Source: Saprospirales bacterium (GTDB lineage Bacteria > Bacteroidota > Bacteroidia > Chitinophagales > Saprospiraceae). From it: a DNA stretch of 64,000 nucleotides. The translations under genes and the position numbers were made by a program. Shown here piece by piece: positions 18,101-25,892 of this stretch. The notes below the pieces were generated by a model. It saw nothing but the letters and a program-made list of their open reading frames with translations. It searched no databases and was not told where the DNA came from. The DNA is taken from the NCBI GenBank assembly GCA_016719895.1, contig JADJYG010000030.1, positions 372,001 to 436,000 of the forward strand, written 5' to 3'. The first letter of the stretch is position 1, and each line of letters begins with the position of its first letter.

Positions 18101-18853
18101 CAATTTGATGTGAGACGTTCCCGCATCGAACTGGGCGGCTGAATATCGGAAATAAGCATGGCCGCCTGACATGACAAACTCCGAACTGCCTAAGTGCAAC
18201 TGGCCTGTTCCGGCGGAGTAATTTCCGTAAAACGTACTCGCAATAGTCACTTTGTGTCCCATGGTTTCCCATAAACCACCTGAATGTGCAACATAGTCAT
18301 TGCAGTAAATTTCATCCATTAACTGCCACCCCCCACTCGTCCCCTCAAAAAACACCTGACCTGAAAAATGCACTGTCTTGCTCCAAATTGGCTTCATGGC
18401 CGGATCATTCGAGATAAAATGTACCTCGTTGTTGAACGTCATGCTCATGTTCGCATCCATTGTGAGCGAGCCGTAGATATCCATTCGGCCGCCGCCACCG
18501 CCCCACTCCGTGCCCGGCACCACCCCCGTCCAGTCCATGTTCCGGCACTTTGGCACGGTGCTGCCCGCGTCCACGTTCACCGTGTAGGCCGCGCCGGCGT
18601 TGGTGTCGCCGAAGTACACGTCGTCGTCCGCCGTGGGCACGTTGGCGTGGTAGTGCGCGGGCAGGGTGGGGTTGGGGATTTTGGCCCAGTGGGTGGCGAA
18701 GGCGCTCCAGGCGCCGGAGCCGTTGACCCAGTAGTAGTCGAGGGCGGAGAGGGGGGAGGAGAAAAACAGGAAAATAGCCGCGAAAAAAGCGGCGGCAGGA
18801 AGGAATACCGGAATGCGCCCGGTAGGGCCAATGGCCGGGTAGCGACTTTTCAT
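14624..18853 (-). CDS. Giant surface protein with three WVxGxGxW modules (N-terminal part)
   Basis: Start is taken as the ATG at 18853 (MKSRYPAIGPTGRIPVFLPA), giving a signal-peptide-like hydrophobic segment (AAFFAAIFLFFSSPLSA). Three homologous modules of about 430 residues follow, opening with DYYWVNGSGAWSAFATHW, DLYWVGGAGDWNDPCHW and LFWVGGSGIWHDSNHW, each with a CK/RNMDWTGV motif and beta-helix-like repeats. From about 15160 the frame turns low-quality (PPPCLCSMWRPASPAAARPA), while the 13557-15140 frame continues the protein. Adding one C at TTTCC repairs it. The complete product would be about 1760 residues. Likely secreted; no enzymatic motif recognised. Confidence 0.75.
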   Translation of the reverse strand: MKSRYPAIGPTGRIPVFLPAAAFFAAIFLFFSSPLSALDYYWVNGSGAWSAFATHWAKIPNPTLPAHYHANVPTADDDVYFGDTNAGAAYTVNVDAGSTVPKCRNMDWTGVVPGTEWGGGGGRMDIYGSLTMDANMSMTFNNEVHFISNDPAMKPIWSKTVHFSGQVFFEGTSGGWQLMDEIYCNDYVAHSGGLWETMGHKVTIASTFYGNYSAGTGQLHLGSSEFVMSGGHAYFRYSAAQFDAGTSHIKLYGNGVYLEGPQFFTSPIRFFDVSFYGPVYPDGSGGLAWGHVDGTLTFHQFGAIHAYGNIVPELNNVIFMGGALIHNAVNYHNLTLTPGKTYTISGYISNYGTDQTILPGGTLTAMGVGSCAEFITIQSWQYGTAVKFVNNSGTDIMTGCLILQDVHAAGTNTLTVDDGVDLGNNTGWIFVNPNPGIDLYWVGGAGDWNDPCHWTTNPVGLTGDCTCIPTGGTNVFFTANSGFSPGDVVNLDADAYCKNMDWTGVTGEPKLKFNFNVKLHIYGSMTLASPAAMSIEYDYDINFGSRILFRGTSTHTVTTLGQNLDHYTIFEGPGLYKFGDAFNSKGSIIHLKGQLMTMGFPVNIYWWEANYLGGGHLPNPNTEAWLGDPIGGTSSTITFSNAAYPDYGVQFNNEYEAGKFHAMNSHLVMQAGPGNRIETKHIAGIHDYWKITMAAGTLVKGNVLDKLTFTSLGNIDSYGDFNEVEFYENGRMRGSHTYNTLTIRGSYFYHILDGGGGNTQTINAGGTINVLNADCAHLAYLYTDGPTTTAKIAKTGGALNLQHVILDNVLPDLTTGATYSATNSFGIQPQVTADWNMTNPAPRNLFWVGGSGIWHDSNHWSLASGGAGGECPPTPEDNVRFDAASGLGAGSVVDVTQRWAFCKDMDWTGVTGGAKFYTVDPPFTPNQIAVFGSLTFSSGMELDFAGDFWLRAKGPATITSAGQHFKNSLKFWETTGDWTLIDPLWVNVDLVHRYGKFRTNDKLIKIGRYWDNSYDGSTAEVFLGNSIVNFLGNFNSYAVAYLYYFPYQIHSGTSSFIFEDAPVSWIVGNGYNPGLYDVTFKASNAQLWGATIKNKLLFEQSGYIGYGGPDFYIHDVEFRGDAFFDDSRSYHSMKFAPGKRYTFTAGTTQTLVPHNGIEGQFIAQGLPGQYIEMKSSDPNTPAVIHKDDYDGTSTCTKYLFLTGMTHTGTEDIYVPTPGGDVFNNAGWQFFPATPAPPPCLCSMWRPASPAAARPARPNSCSRASSPTSGPTGTPTRQPPPTSCTPAARPARQAICSCPSSPAPSPTTPACTATAVCAKAPWCWPWTSPSPRSRRPLPSAAAATSAPAATACRWRSAALPRGLTTNSNSTARTWALPCPARAPRSISACKPPREPTPWWPTPTAPAARSA

Positions 18854-19141
18854 GCGTGTATGATTTAACTGATTTAACTGATTGATCAGCCTGCCGCCCC
18901 CCCCGTCCAAAAAAGCAGCCGGCTTCCGGCAAACGGAAATCTGTTGCCCCTAAATCCGCCGGCGCAGCGTATTGCTACCCCTGCCGCAGCGTATCGGGAC
19001 AAAATCTTTGCGGTAAAACCGGAAAATTGCTAAACCTGCCGGCTCTGCCACGCGGAAACCAATCAGACTTGGGGTAAGAAAAGGACTTGGGGTAAAGTGG
19101 ATTGACTAAGGAAAGATTATAAATCTGTGAGTGTTCGCTGA

Positions 19142-19149
19142 CAAAGATA
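19142..19149 (-). promoter_or_regulatory. Candidate -7 element for the giant surface protein gene
   Basis: The minus strand reads TATCTTTG, an exact TAnnTTTG match, within the 450-bp spacer upstream of the ATG at 18853. The implied leader is long, about 285 nt, and no clear TTG lies at the -33 distance. The rest of 18854-19204 shows no gene. Confidence 0.35.
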
Positions 19150-19204
19150 AATGAAGATGGTATTGGCAGTGTACTAAAGAGCGAAAATATTTTTAAACCG
19201 GGCA

Positions 19205-19298
19205 CTTTTCAAATTTCAGATTAGACTTTTGACTTTTGACTTTTTTTGAAGCCTCGCGGGTGGGAAGTTTTTTTAAGCCAAAAGTCTAATTTGAAAAG
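19205..19298. repeat. Second copy of the 'cttttcaaat' inverted repeat
   Basis: Left end cttttcaaatttcagattag and right end caaaagtctaatttgaaaag are imperfect inverses. Like the copy at 13465-13546 it begins just past the stop of the same C-terminal coding segment, here the truncated copy at 19305. Confidence 0.55.
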
Positions 19299-19304
19299 TT
19301 CAGT

Positions 19305-19668
19305 TCACCACGCCGCATTCCCCACCATCACATCCTTATCCGTCGTCCCGTTCGTCAGTTGCACCCAGTAGCCCTTGTCCGTTCGGCGCAGGGCCAGTAG
19401 TTCGTACATGCCGCCGCCAGCGTAGGGTAACGGCTGGCCCGTTACCAGCGGGATCAAAGCCCCCGGCGCGGGCGGGCTGGCCGCATCGTACAAGCCGATC
19501 ACGGCTTTGACTGTCCAGTTTTGCCCGGCCGGCGCTGAAGGCGCTCCAGGCGCCGGAGCCGTTGACCCAGTAGTAGTCGAGGGCGGAGAGGGGGGAGGAG
19601 AAAAACAGGAAAATAGCCGCGAAAAAAGCGGCGGCAGGAAGGAATACCGGAATGCGCCCGGTAGGGCT
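19305..19668 (-). pseudogene. Gutted copy of the giant surface protein gene
   Basis: The minus strand joins two separated pieces of the neighbouring giant gene. Bases 19541-19668 appear identical to 18700-18827 (signal peptide to GSGAWSAF), and 19305-19535 nearly identical to 13557-13787 (last 65-75 codons), with a few substitutions. The join is out of frame and removes about 4.9 kb of coding sequence. The C-terminal piece reads APAGQNWTVK where the intact gene has APEGQIWTVK, so it derives from a slightly diverged tandem paralog. This is an internal-deletion relic that cannot make the original protein. Confidence 0.75.
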
Positions 19669-19926
19669 GGGGGAAAATCCGGTTGGGGTTTTCTGAAATC
19701 CGGTAGTTTTCGGACTTTCCAAGGCATGGTTTAAATTAAAAAGAATGTATCGGGCCGGGTTATAAGGCCGCAGGCGACGCACTATTTTTGGGCATTGACT
19801 CCTACAAGCAACAACCGCTACAGATTTTGCAGTCAGTGATTGCACAATTGCTCCATACAAAACGTCCAGAAACATGGGGCGTGCGAATCACAAAGGGTTT
19901 GAATTACCGTAATCTACCCCTTAACG

Positions 19927-20243
19927 CTTGTCCTGTCGGAGCGCAGCGAAGACATCTACAAAAGCCAAACTTCGCCATCAATTCTCGGTTTGCACCAATT
20001 CTTCACGTTAACGGGGGCTTGTCCTGTTGGAAACAGCCACACAAGCCAACATTTCAGCGTAAAATTTGGCTTGTGTGGCTGTTTCCAACAGGACAAGTCC
20101 CCAGAGAATCGGTGGCTAAAGGCAAAGCGAGAATCACTGAAACTTCGCGTGAAGCATTAAAAAATACTCTAATGCCCGGCTTTTAGGTACATCTCGCGAA
20201 TTTTATTCGTGTAGATGTCTCCGCTGCGCTGCGACAGGACAAG
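19927..20243. repeat. Nested fold-back (palindromic) element
   Basis: Outer arms 19927-19960 and 20210-20243 (cttgtcctgtcggagcgcag... and its inverse) match with about two mismatches over 34 nt. Inside them, 20018-20048 and 20067-20097 form a perfect 31-bp inverted repeat with an 18-nt loop, extended to 36 bp with one mismatch by flanking G and C runs. The sequence between outer and inner arms is also partly complementary. No gene is present in 19740-20371. It resembles a MITE-like or foldback element without its own transposase. Confidence 0.7.
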
Positions 20244-20288
20244 CCAACGTGTAGTGCCTGCGGTCGGTTCTGCCCCAATACCGCTGAA

Positions 20289-20377
20289 CTTTTCAAATTA
20301 ATCATTTCAAATCAGACTATTGACTTAAAAAATACCCAACTTTCGCAGGCTTTTAAAAGTCAAAACCCAATTTGAAA
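20289..20377. repeat. Third copy of the 'cttttcaaat' inverted repeat
   Basis: Begins cttttcaaattaatcatttc and ends aaaagtcaaaacccaatttg, a degenerate mirror pair. Its right end runs into the start of the sensor kinase relic: the ATG expected before Lys-Arg-Pro is TTG here, as if the repeat end replaced the first base. Confidence 0.5.
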
Positions 20378-22584
20378 CGTCCCGGCTCCCTATTCGCGCT
20401 GCTCCTGCTCGCAGCCGCGCTGCCCGCCCAGCAGCCGCTGCATTTTTCCCCCGTCTTCCGCAACTACACCACCGACCAGGGCCTGCCCAACAACTGGATC
20501 TTCGGCATTCAGCAAGACCGCCGGGGCTACCTCTGGGTGAGCACCCAAAAAGGCGTGTGCCGCTTCGACGGCTACACCTTATACCGGTAAACTGTCCGGC
20601 GACAGTTGGGTGCATTTCTGGCTCTGATATGTCTATTATTTCCAATCCGGCCGGCTGCAATGGTTCCGCGAATACGGCGACGACGAGGTCGGCTGGGTGA
20701 CGCAAGACCGGAAAGGCGCCGTCTTCGTCGGTACGCTGCGGGGTGAAGGGCTGGTCATGTACCGCTCGTTCGAAGATTTCCGGCAGGGGCGCACGGCGCA
20801 GCGTCTGCTTCCGGGACTTTCGGTGTCCTACATTTTTATCGACCGCGAAGGCGGCTACTGGATCGGCACCCAGGAGCGCGGCTTGTTTTACTGCGCTTCG
20901 TTCGACCAGGGCCGGCCGGAAGCGCCCGCTGCGCTGCACGACGGCATCGTCAAATCGCTCGACTGGGACCGCCGCAACACCCTTTTGCCGGCACGGACGC
21001 GGCCCGTGTGTTCGCTCTCGACTTGCGCGTGGGCGGCATCCGCGACATTTCGCCGCCGGCCATGAACTACCTGGACAACCTGCACTACGACACCCTCAGC
21101 CAAACCCTGGCCGCTGCCGGGGCAGGCCAGTCGAGCGATTTATTCCGCCGGGGCGCCTGGCGTACGCGAACGTTTTACAACCCTGGGTTAAAAGGACAGT
21201 TCAACAGCAGCAGCGGTAGTTGCCTGTTTCCGGGGCGCTCGCCCGGCGTATGGCTGGGCACCAGCTATGGCACAATGGTGGAAATGGATACCCGTACCGA
21301 TACGTTGCTCCCAACACGTTTTGGTTTCAGAAAAAAAATGTGCGCTACTACGCCATCCGACAGGACCAGTCGGGCCGTATCTGGGCCAGCACCCGCCAGG
21401 GCCTGGTCGAGTGGGCCGGCGATGCCATCCTGCCCGCCCACCAGGGCTACCGTGCATTGCAACAGCGCATAAACGACATCGAACTGCTGCCCGACACCAG
21501 CCTCGCGCTCTGCCCCCGCGGCCACGGCGTGGTGTTCTGGAAACCGGGCCGCGTACCCCTGGAGATCAACACCGGCCAGGCGCTTTCGTTGCCGCACGAC
21601 AGCGCCAACGTGGCGCTCGAATTTGTCTGCCTGCATTTTCGCAGCAACAGCCAAATCCCATTCGCCTTCCGCCTCCGCAATTCCGCCGACGAAGCGCCCT
21701 GGACGTACACGACCGACCGGCGGGTCAATTTCCCCAACCTGAGTCCGGGTGATTATCGTTTCGAAGTGAAGGCACAAACCGAAAGCGGGGTCTGGAGCCC
21801 GGTCACTGCGCTGGATATTACTATCCGCCCACCCTGGTGGGCCACCTGGTGGGCGCGCGCCGGCGCGGCGCTGCTTTTGGCGCTGCTTGCCTATGCGGCT
21901 TACCGCTACCGCATCCGCCAGATCAACCAGGAAAACCGCCTCCGCGAAGAAATGCAACGGCTGGAGCGGGCGGCCCTGCAAGCCCAAATGAACCCGCACT
22001 TTATTTTCAATTGCCTGAATTCGATCCAGCATTTTATCCTTGAAAACGAGTCCGATGCCGCCGTGCTGTACTTAGCCAAATTTGCCAGATTAGTGCGCGG
22101 CACACTCGATGCTTCGGTGGCAGGCGCCGTCAGTCTGGAGGATGAAGTAAAAATGCTCGGCAACTACCTGGCGCTCGAACAACTGCGATTCAAAAAAGTC
22201 TTCGACTACCGGATTACGGTGGCTGAAACGCTCGATGCCGCGAACACGGAATTGCCGCCGCTTATTATACAGCCTTTTGTGGAAAACGCCGTGTTGCATG
22301 GCATGAAAAATTTGGAAAAAGACGGCCGGATAGGGGTAACTTTTCGCCGGGAAGCCGGATTTCTGTGCATCGAGGTGCAAGACAACGGTCTGGGTATGCA
22401 CGCGGCCGGCGCCCAAAAGCGTTCGCTCGGGCGAAGTATCACGCAGCGGCGGCTGGAATTGTTGCAGCAGCAGAATGAGCGGGGAGCGATTTCGGTGCAG
22501 TATCTTTCGCCGGAAGATGGGGTGGGGACCCTGGTTTCGATCCGCTTGCCGTTTGAAAAAATTCAGAAGTATACTTCAAAATGA
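20372..22584 (+). pseudogene. Decayed LytS/YehU-type sensor kinase with propeller sensor
   Basis: Coding pieces in several frames add up to a reg_prop-type kinase. The signal peptide and first blade (TTDQGLPNNWIFGIQQDRRG) end at a stop at 20588; a second blade (FREYGDDEVGWVTQDRKGAV) has an in-frame TGA upstream at 20625; further pieces are DREGGYWIGTQERGLFYC and GTSYGTMVEMDTRTD. The intact C-terminal part, open from 21220 to 22584, has a Y_Y_Y domain (NLSPGDYRFEVKAQ), one membrane helix, the His_kinase motif MNPHFIFNCLNSIQHFI and an ATPase domain (QPFVENAVLHGMKN, EVQDNGLGM). The propeller is much shorter than usual. It would have phosphorylated the LytTR regulator at 24174. Confidence 0.75.
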
Positions 22585-22958
22585 CGGAAAACGAGGTTTC
22601 TTACATTGTCAGGGGCTGTATTTTTACGGTGTACAATAATTTGGGGCCTGGGTTGCTGGAATCAGCATATGAAGCCGCTCTCTTTCACGAAATCCAAAAA
22701 GCGGGGCTGCCGGTTAAACAACAGGCGCCTATGCCGATGATATATGATTCGATCAAAGTAGACGTTGGCTACCGGTTGGATTTGGTAGTCGAACAAAAAG
22801 TTATTGTTGAAATAAAGTCCGTAGAAATGCTGCTGGAGGTGCATCATAAACAAATACTGACCTACCTGAAGCTTTCCGGGATGAAACTCGGATTACTCGT
22901 AAATTTTAATACCGATGACATGCGCAGCAATATTATCCGGAAAGTAAATGGATTATAA
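22581..22958 (+). CDS. GxxExxY family protein (PD-(D/E)xK nuclease fold)
   Basis: The 125-residue protein shows the family signature GPGLLESAYEAAL (GxxExxY) and a nuclease-like core, with Asp in GYRLDLVVEQK followed by VIVEIKSVE (ExK). This fits the small PDDEXK-like family named for the motif; biochemical function is not established to my knowledge. Its ATG overlaps the kinase stop by 4 bp. Immediately downstream lies a 1.15 kb mirrored repeat array, after which the kinase's expected partner regulator appears. The layout suggests gene plus array inserted into a two-component operon and act as a unit (inference). Confidence 0.9.
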   Translation: MTENEVSYIVRGCIFTVYNNLGPGLLESAYEAALFHEIQKAGLPVKQQAPMPMIYDSIKVDVGYRLDLVVEQKVIVEIKSVEMLLEVHHKQILTYLKLSGMKLGLLVNFNTDDMRSNIIRKVNGL

Positions 22959-22967
22959 TGGAGGGGT

Positions 22968-24131
22968 ATTTCCAGCGTATTTCCCGCAGATTTTCGCAGA
23001 TTTTTCCCGCAGATTTCCGCAGAAACCCTCCGTAGAGTAGTTTCCCGCAGATTTTGCAGATTTTTCCCGCAGATTTCGCAGATTTTTCCCGCAGATTTCC
23101 GCAGAAACCCTCCGTAGAGTATTTCCCGCAGATTTTGCAGATTTCTCCCGCAGATTTCCGCAGAACCCGCCGTAGAGTAGTTCCCGCAGATTTCGCAGAT
23201 TTTTCCCGCAGATTTCCGCAGAAACCCTCCGTAGAGTATTTCCCGCAGATTTCGCAGATTTTTCCCGCAGATTTCCGTAGAACCCTCCGTAGAGTAGCTC
23301 CCGCAGATTTCCACAGATTTTTTCCCGCAGATTTCCGCAGAACCCGCCGTAGAGTAGTTTCCGCAGATTTTGCAGATTTTTCCGGAGATTTCCGCAGAAA
23401 CCCTCCGTAGAGTAGTTCCCGCAGATTTCGCAGATTTTTCCCGCAGATTTCCGTAGAACCCTCCGTAGAGTAGTTTCCGGCGGATTTTGCAGATTTTCCC
23501 GCAGATTTCCGCAGAAACCCTCCGTAGAGTATTTCCCGCAGATTTTGCAGATTTTTCCCGCAGATTTCCGCCGTAGAGTAGCTCCCGCAGATTTCCGCAG
23601 AACCCGCCGTAGAGTAGTTTCAAGTTTGCTTAAATCTCGTTGAGTTGTTTGCAATTTCTCTACGGCGGGTTCTGTGGAAATCTGCGGGAGAAATCTGCAA
23701 AATCTGCGGGAGCTACTCTACGGCGGAAATCTGCGGGGAGAAATCTGCAAAATCTGCGGGAGAAATCTGCAAAATCTGCGGGAGCTACTCTACGGCGAAA
23801 ATCTGCGGGAGAAATCTGCAAAATCTGCGGAGCCATCTACGGCGGGTTCGCGAAATCTGCGGAAAAATCTGTGGAAATCTGCGGGATTACTACGGCGGGT
23901 TGCGGAAATCTGCCGGAAAAAATCTGTGGAAATCTGCGGGAGCTACTCTACGGCGGGTTCTACGGAAATCTGCGGGAGAAATCTGCAAAATCTGCGGGAG
24001 CTACTCTACGGCGGAAATCTGCGGGAAAAAATCTGTGGAAATCTGCGGGAACTACTCTACGGCGGGTTCTGCGGAAATCTGCAGGAAATACTCTGCGTAG
24101 GGTATACTCTACAAGGTATCTGCGGGAAACA
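22968..24131. repeat. Mirrored array of about 59-bp repeats
   Basis: The left arm, about 22968-23617, holds roughly eleven units of 36-80 bp, mostly 58-60, built on tttcccgcagatttcgcaga and ending ccctccgtagagtag or cccgccgtagagtag. A spacer of about 41 bp (23618-23658) separates it from a right arm, about 23659-24131, of eight units in inverse orientation (ctctacggcgggttctgcgg ...). Units contain smaller words (atctgcggga, aaatctgca) that vary in number. No unique spacers occur, so it is not CRISPR. Several frames stay open through it because of unit composition, but they are not credible genes. Confidence 0.9.
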
Positions 24132-24173
24132 CTATCCCGACGAAGTATAAAATCAAATTAGCTTTAACGCGTC

Positions 24174-24920
24174 ATGCAAAACCAAACCTACCGCGCCATC
24201 ATAATCGACGACAAACCAGACGCCCGCAGCGTGTTACGTCGCCTGATTGAGCAGTACTGTCCGCAGTTTGATATCTGCGCCGAAGCCGGCACCGTGCCGG
24301 AGGCTCTCGAAGATATCCAACGCTGCCGCCCGGCGGTGGTTTTTCTGGATGTCGGCCTGCGCCAGGGTAGCGGCTTCGATATTCTCGACGCGTATCCCCA
24401 CCCCGACTTCAAAGTCGTGTTTATCACCGCCTACGATCATTTTGCCGTCAAAGCCTTCAAGTATCGCGCTCTGCATTACCTGCTCAAGCCAATCGACCCG
24501 CAAGACTTGATCGCCGCCACGGCAGAACTGCACGTGCCACAGCATTATTGGCCTGAATATGAACGGCTGCAACAAACTCTGAAAAACAACCGGGCCAGCA
24601 AACTTTTACTGCCTTCCCTGCGTGGCGCCGTTGTGGTTGACGCCTAAGAAATCCTCTATGCTGTTACGGACGACAAGTACGCCAGCATCATTCTCAACTC
24701 CGGCGAGAAAGTATTCGTCGACCTTTCTCTGCGGGACTTGGAAGCGCGCTTGGATGCAGGTGAATTTTTTCGGCCCCATCAGTCGTATATTGTTCGCTTG
24801 GATGCCGTGCGGAAAGTACAGAAAGCAGGCAGCCTCACCCTTGTGCTGAAGGATAAAACGGAGATTCCGGTGTCCCGGGGGAATAAAGATGCGGTGATGA
24901 AAATACTGGGGTTAATTTGA
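24174..24920 (+). pseudogene. LytTR response regulator with internal stop
   Basis: A receiver domain (MQNQTYRAIIIDDKPDARSV, phospho-acceptor in VVFLDVGL, then FITAYDHFAVKAFKY and LLKPID) runs into GAVVVDA and a TAA at 24645-24647. The same frame continues without a shift as a LytTR DNA-binding domain (EILYAVTDDKYASIILNSGE, FFRPHQSYIVRLDAV) to the stop at 24918. The residue before EILY in this family is commonly Glu, Gln or Lys, each one substitution from TAA. Without readthrough the receiver would be made alone. It is the likely partner of the decayed kinase at 20372-22584. Confidence 0.8.
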
Positions 24921-25260
24921 GGGCGCAATGTGCTGTGGCGCAAATTTTCAATTCGCCTGTTCTAACTATACGGTGGAGCGAATTTTCTACAAACCTTGAG
25001 CCTCTCCGAGGCCGCATGCCAAATTTTTATATCAATTTGTGGGTAATCGGGACCCCAGTTGGGGAGGAGCGGGGGTGGGGTCGACTCGCGAGCTGCTTAT
25101 GCGAAGCCAAGGCTCGGCAGTAAAAATTCGCTCCACTGCGATTACTTTGGCGGCCATATCAGAAAACAAAACATATTGCAATCACCCATCCCCCCCCCTG
25201 GAATCCATTACCGGTTTGGGCGGTATAATGCTCCTTGCGGGAACTTTTTTCAAAAATATT
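24921..25260. other. Gene-free spacer upstream of the ribosomal cluster
   Basis: No credible gene is seen. A distant inverted pair is present (ggtggagcgaatttt at 24972 and its 14-nt inverse at about 25123), roughly 135 nt apart. Confidence 0.5.
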
Positions 25261-25270
25261 TAGCCCCCCT

Positions 25271-25302
25271 TTGGAATTCCGGATTCCCTGTATGTATCTT
25301 TG
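25271..25302 (+). promoter_or_regulatory. Promoter of the S10-spc-alpha cluster
   Basis: TTG at 25271-25273 and TATCTTTG at 25295-25302 fit the Bacteroidota -33/-7 pair with a 21-nt spacer. The -7 end is 84 nt upstream of the rpsJ ATG. Confidence 0.65.
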
Positions 25303-25386
25303 CGGTCGCTTTTGGAGAGGGGGTATTCCAAATCAAATTTGGCCCCACAAAAGCGCTTGATTTGCAGACATTTTTTAAAACAGGTA

Positions 25387-25695
25387 ATGAATCAGAAAAT
25401 TCGCATTAAACTGCGGTCATACGACTACAATCTCGTGGATAAGTCTACCGAGAAGATCGTGAAGACCGTACGTGCGAGTGGGGCCGTTGTTACGGGGCCG
25501 ATTCCGCTGCCGACAGAGAAAGAAATTTTCACGGTGCTGCGCTCGCCGCACGTGAACAAGAAATCTCGGGAGCAGTTCCAATTGCGCACCCACAAGCGCC
25601 TGATCGAAATCTACACGCCTACCCAGAAAACGGTGGACGCGCTCTCCAAACTGGAACTTCCGAGCGGCGTGGATATTCAGGTCAAGCTTACCTAA
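25387..25695 (+). CDS. rpsJ: 30S ribosomal protein uS10
   Basis: The 102-residue protein begins MNQKIRIKLRSYDYNLVDKS and contains the conserved VRASGAVVTGPIPLPTEKE and SPHVNKKSREQFQLRTHKR. uS10 sits in the 30S head and, as NusE, also takes part in antitermination. The ATG at 25387 is chosen because the upstream open part is not family-like and overlaps the promoter. It is the first gene of the cluster. Confidence 0.97.
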   Translation: MNQKIRIKLRSYDYNLVDKSTEKIVKTVRASGAVVTGPIPLPTEKEIFTVLRSPHVNKKSREQFQLRTHKRLIEIYTPTQKTVDALSKLELPSGVDIQVKLT

Positions 25696-25796
25696 CTCGC
25701 ATATTTTCGGATTCAAGACGGTTCTTTCCGGCTGGCGTCAAAGTGTTCCCGAAACGAATTCGGGATTAACTGAAACAGTCGAAAGCGGTTCCGGTT

Positions 25797-25824
25797 AAGC
25801 GGAAGGTCGCTTTTCCGTTTTTTA
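25797..25824 (+). terminator. Possible attenuator between rpsJ and rplC
   Basis: Stem aagcggaa / ttttccg(t) with a short loop is followed by six T, in a 197-nt spacer, unusually long for this cluster. It resembles an intrinsic terminator; a second small hairpin (cccgaaacgaattcggg) lies just upstream. Partial termination controlling downstream genes is inference. Confidence 0.4.
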
Positions 25825-25892
25825 CGCCGCCTCCTGAATCTGTTGGAGCAACAATAAACTGCCAATCGTTCAAACATAAAATCGAACAACTA

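Noticed and set aside
19788..20186. 132-codon plus-strand frame
   Set aside because: It runs through the fold-back palindrome; its composition reflects inverted repeats, not a protein.
22953..23654. Long minus-strand open frames through the repeat array (over 230 codons)
   Set aside because: They are direct translations of the 59-bp repeat in several frames and strands at once, with no start context or homology; the repeat lacks stop codons by composition.
22968..24131. CRISPR array
   Set aside because: The units abut without unique spacers, flip orientation in the middle, and no cas gene is present.
25696..25892. Small gene between rpsJ and rplC
   Set aside because: No open frame with a sensible start or composition; the spacer is better explained by hairpins.
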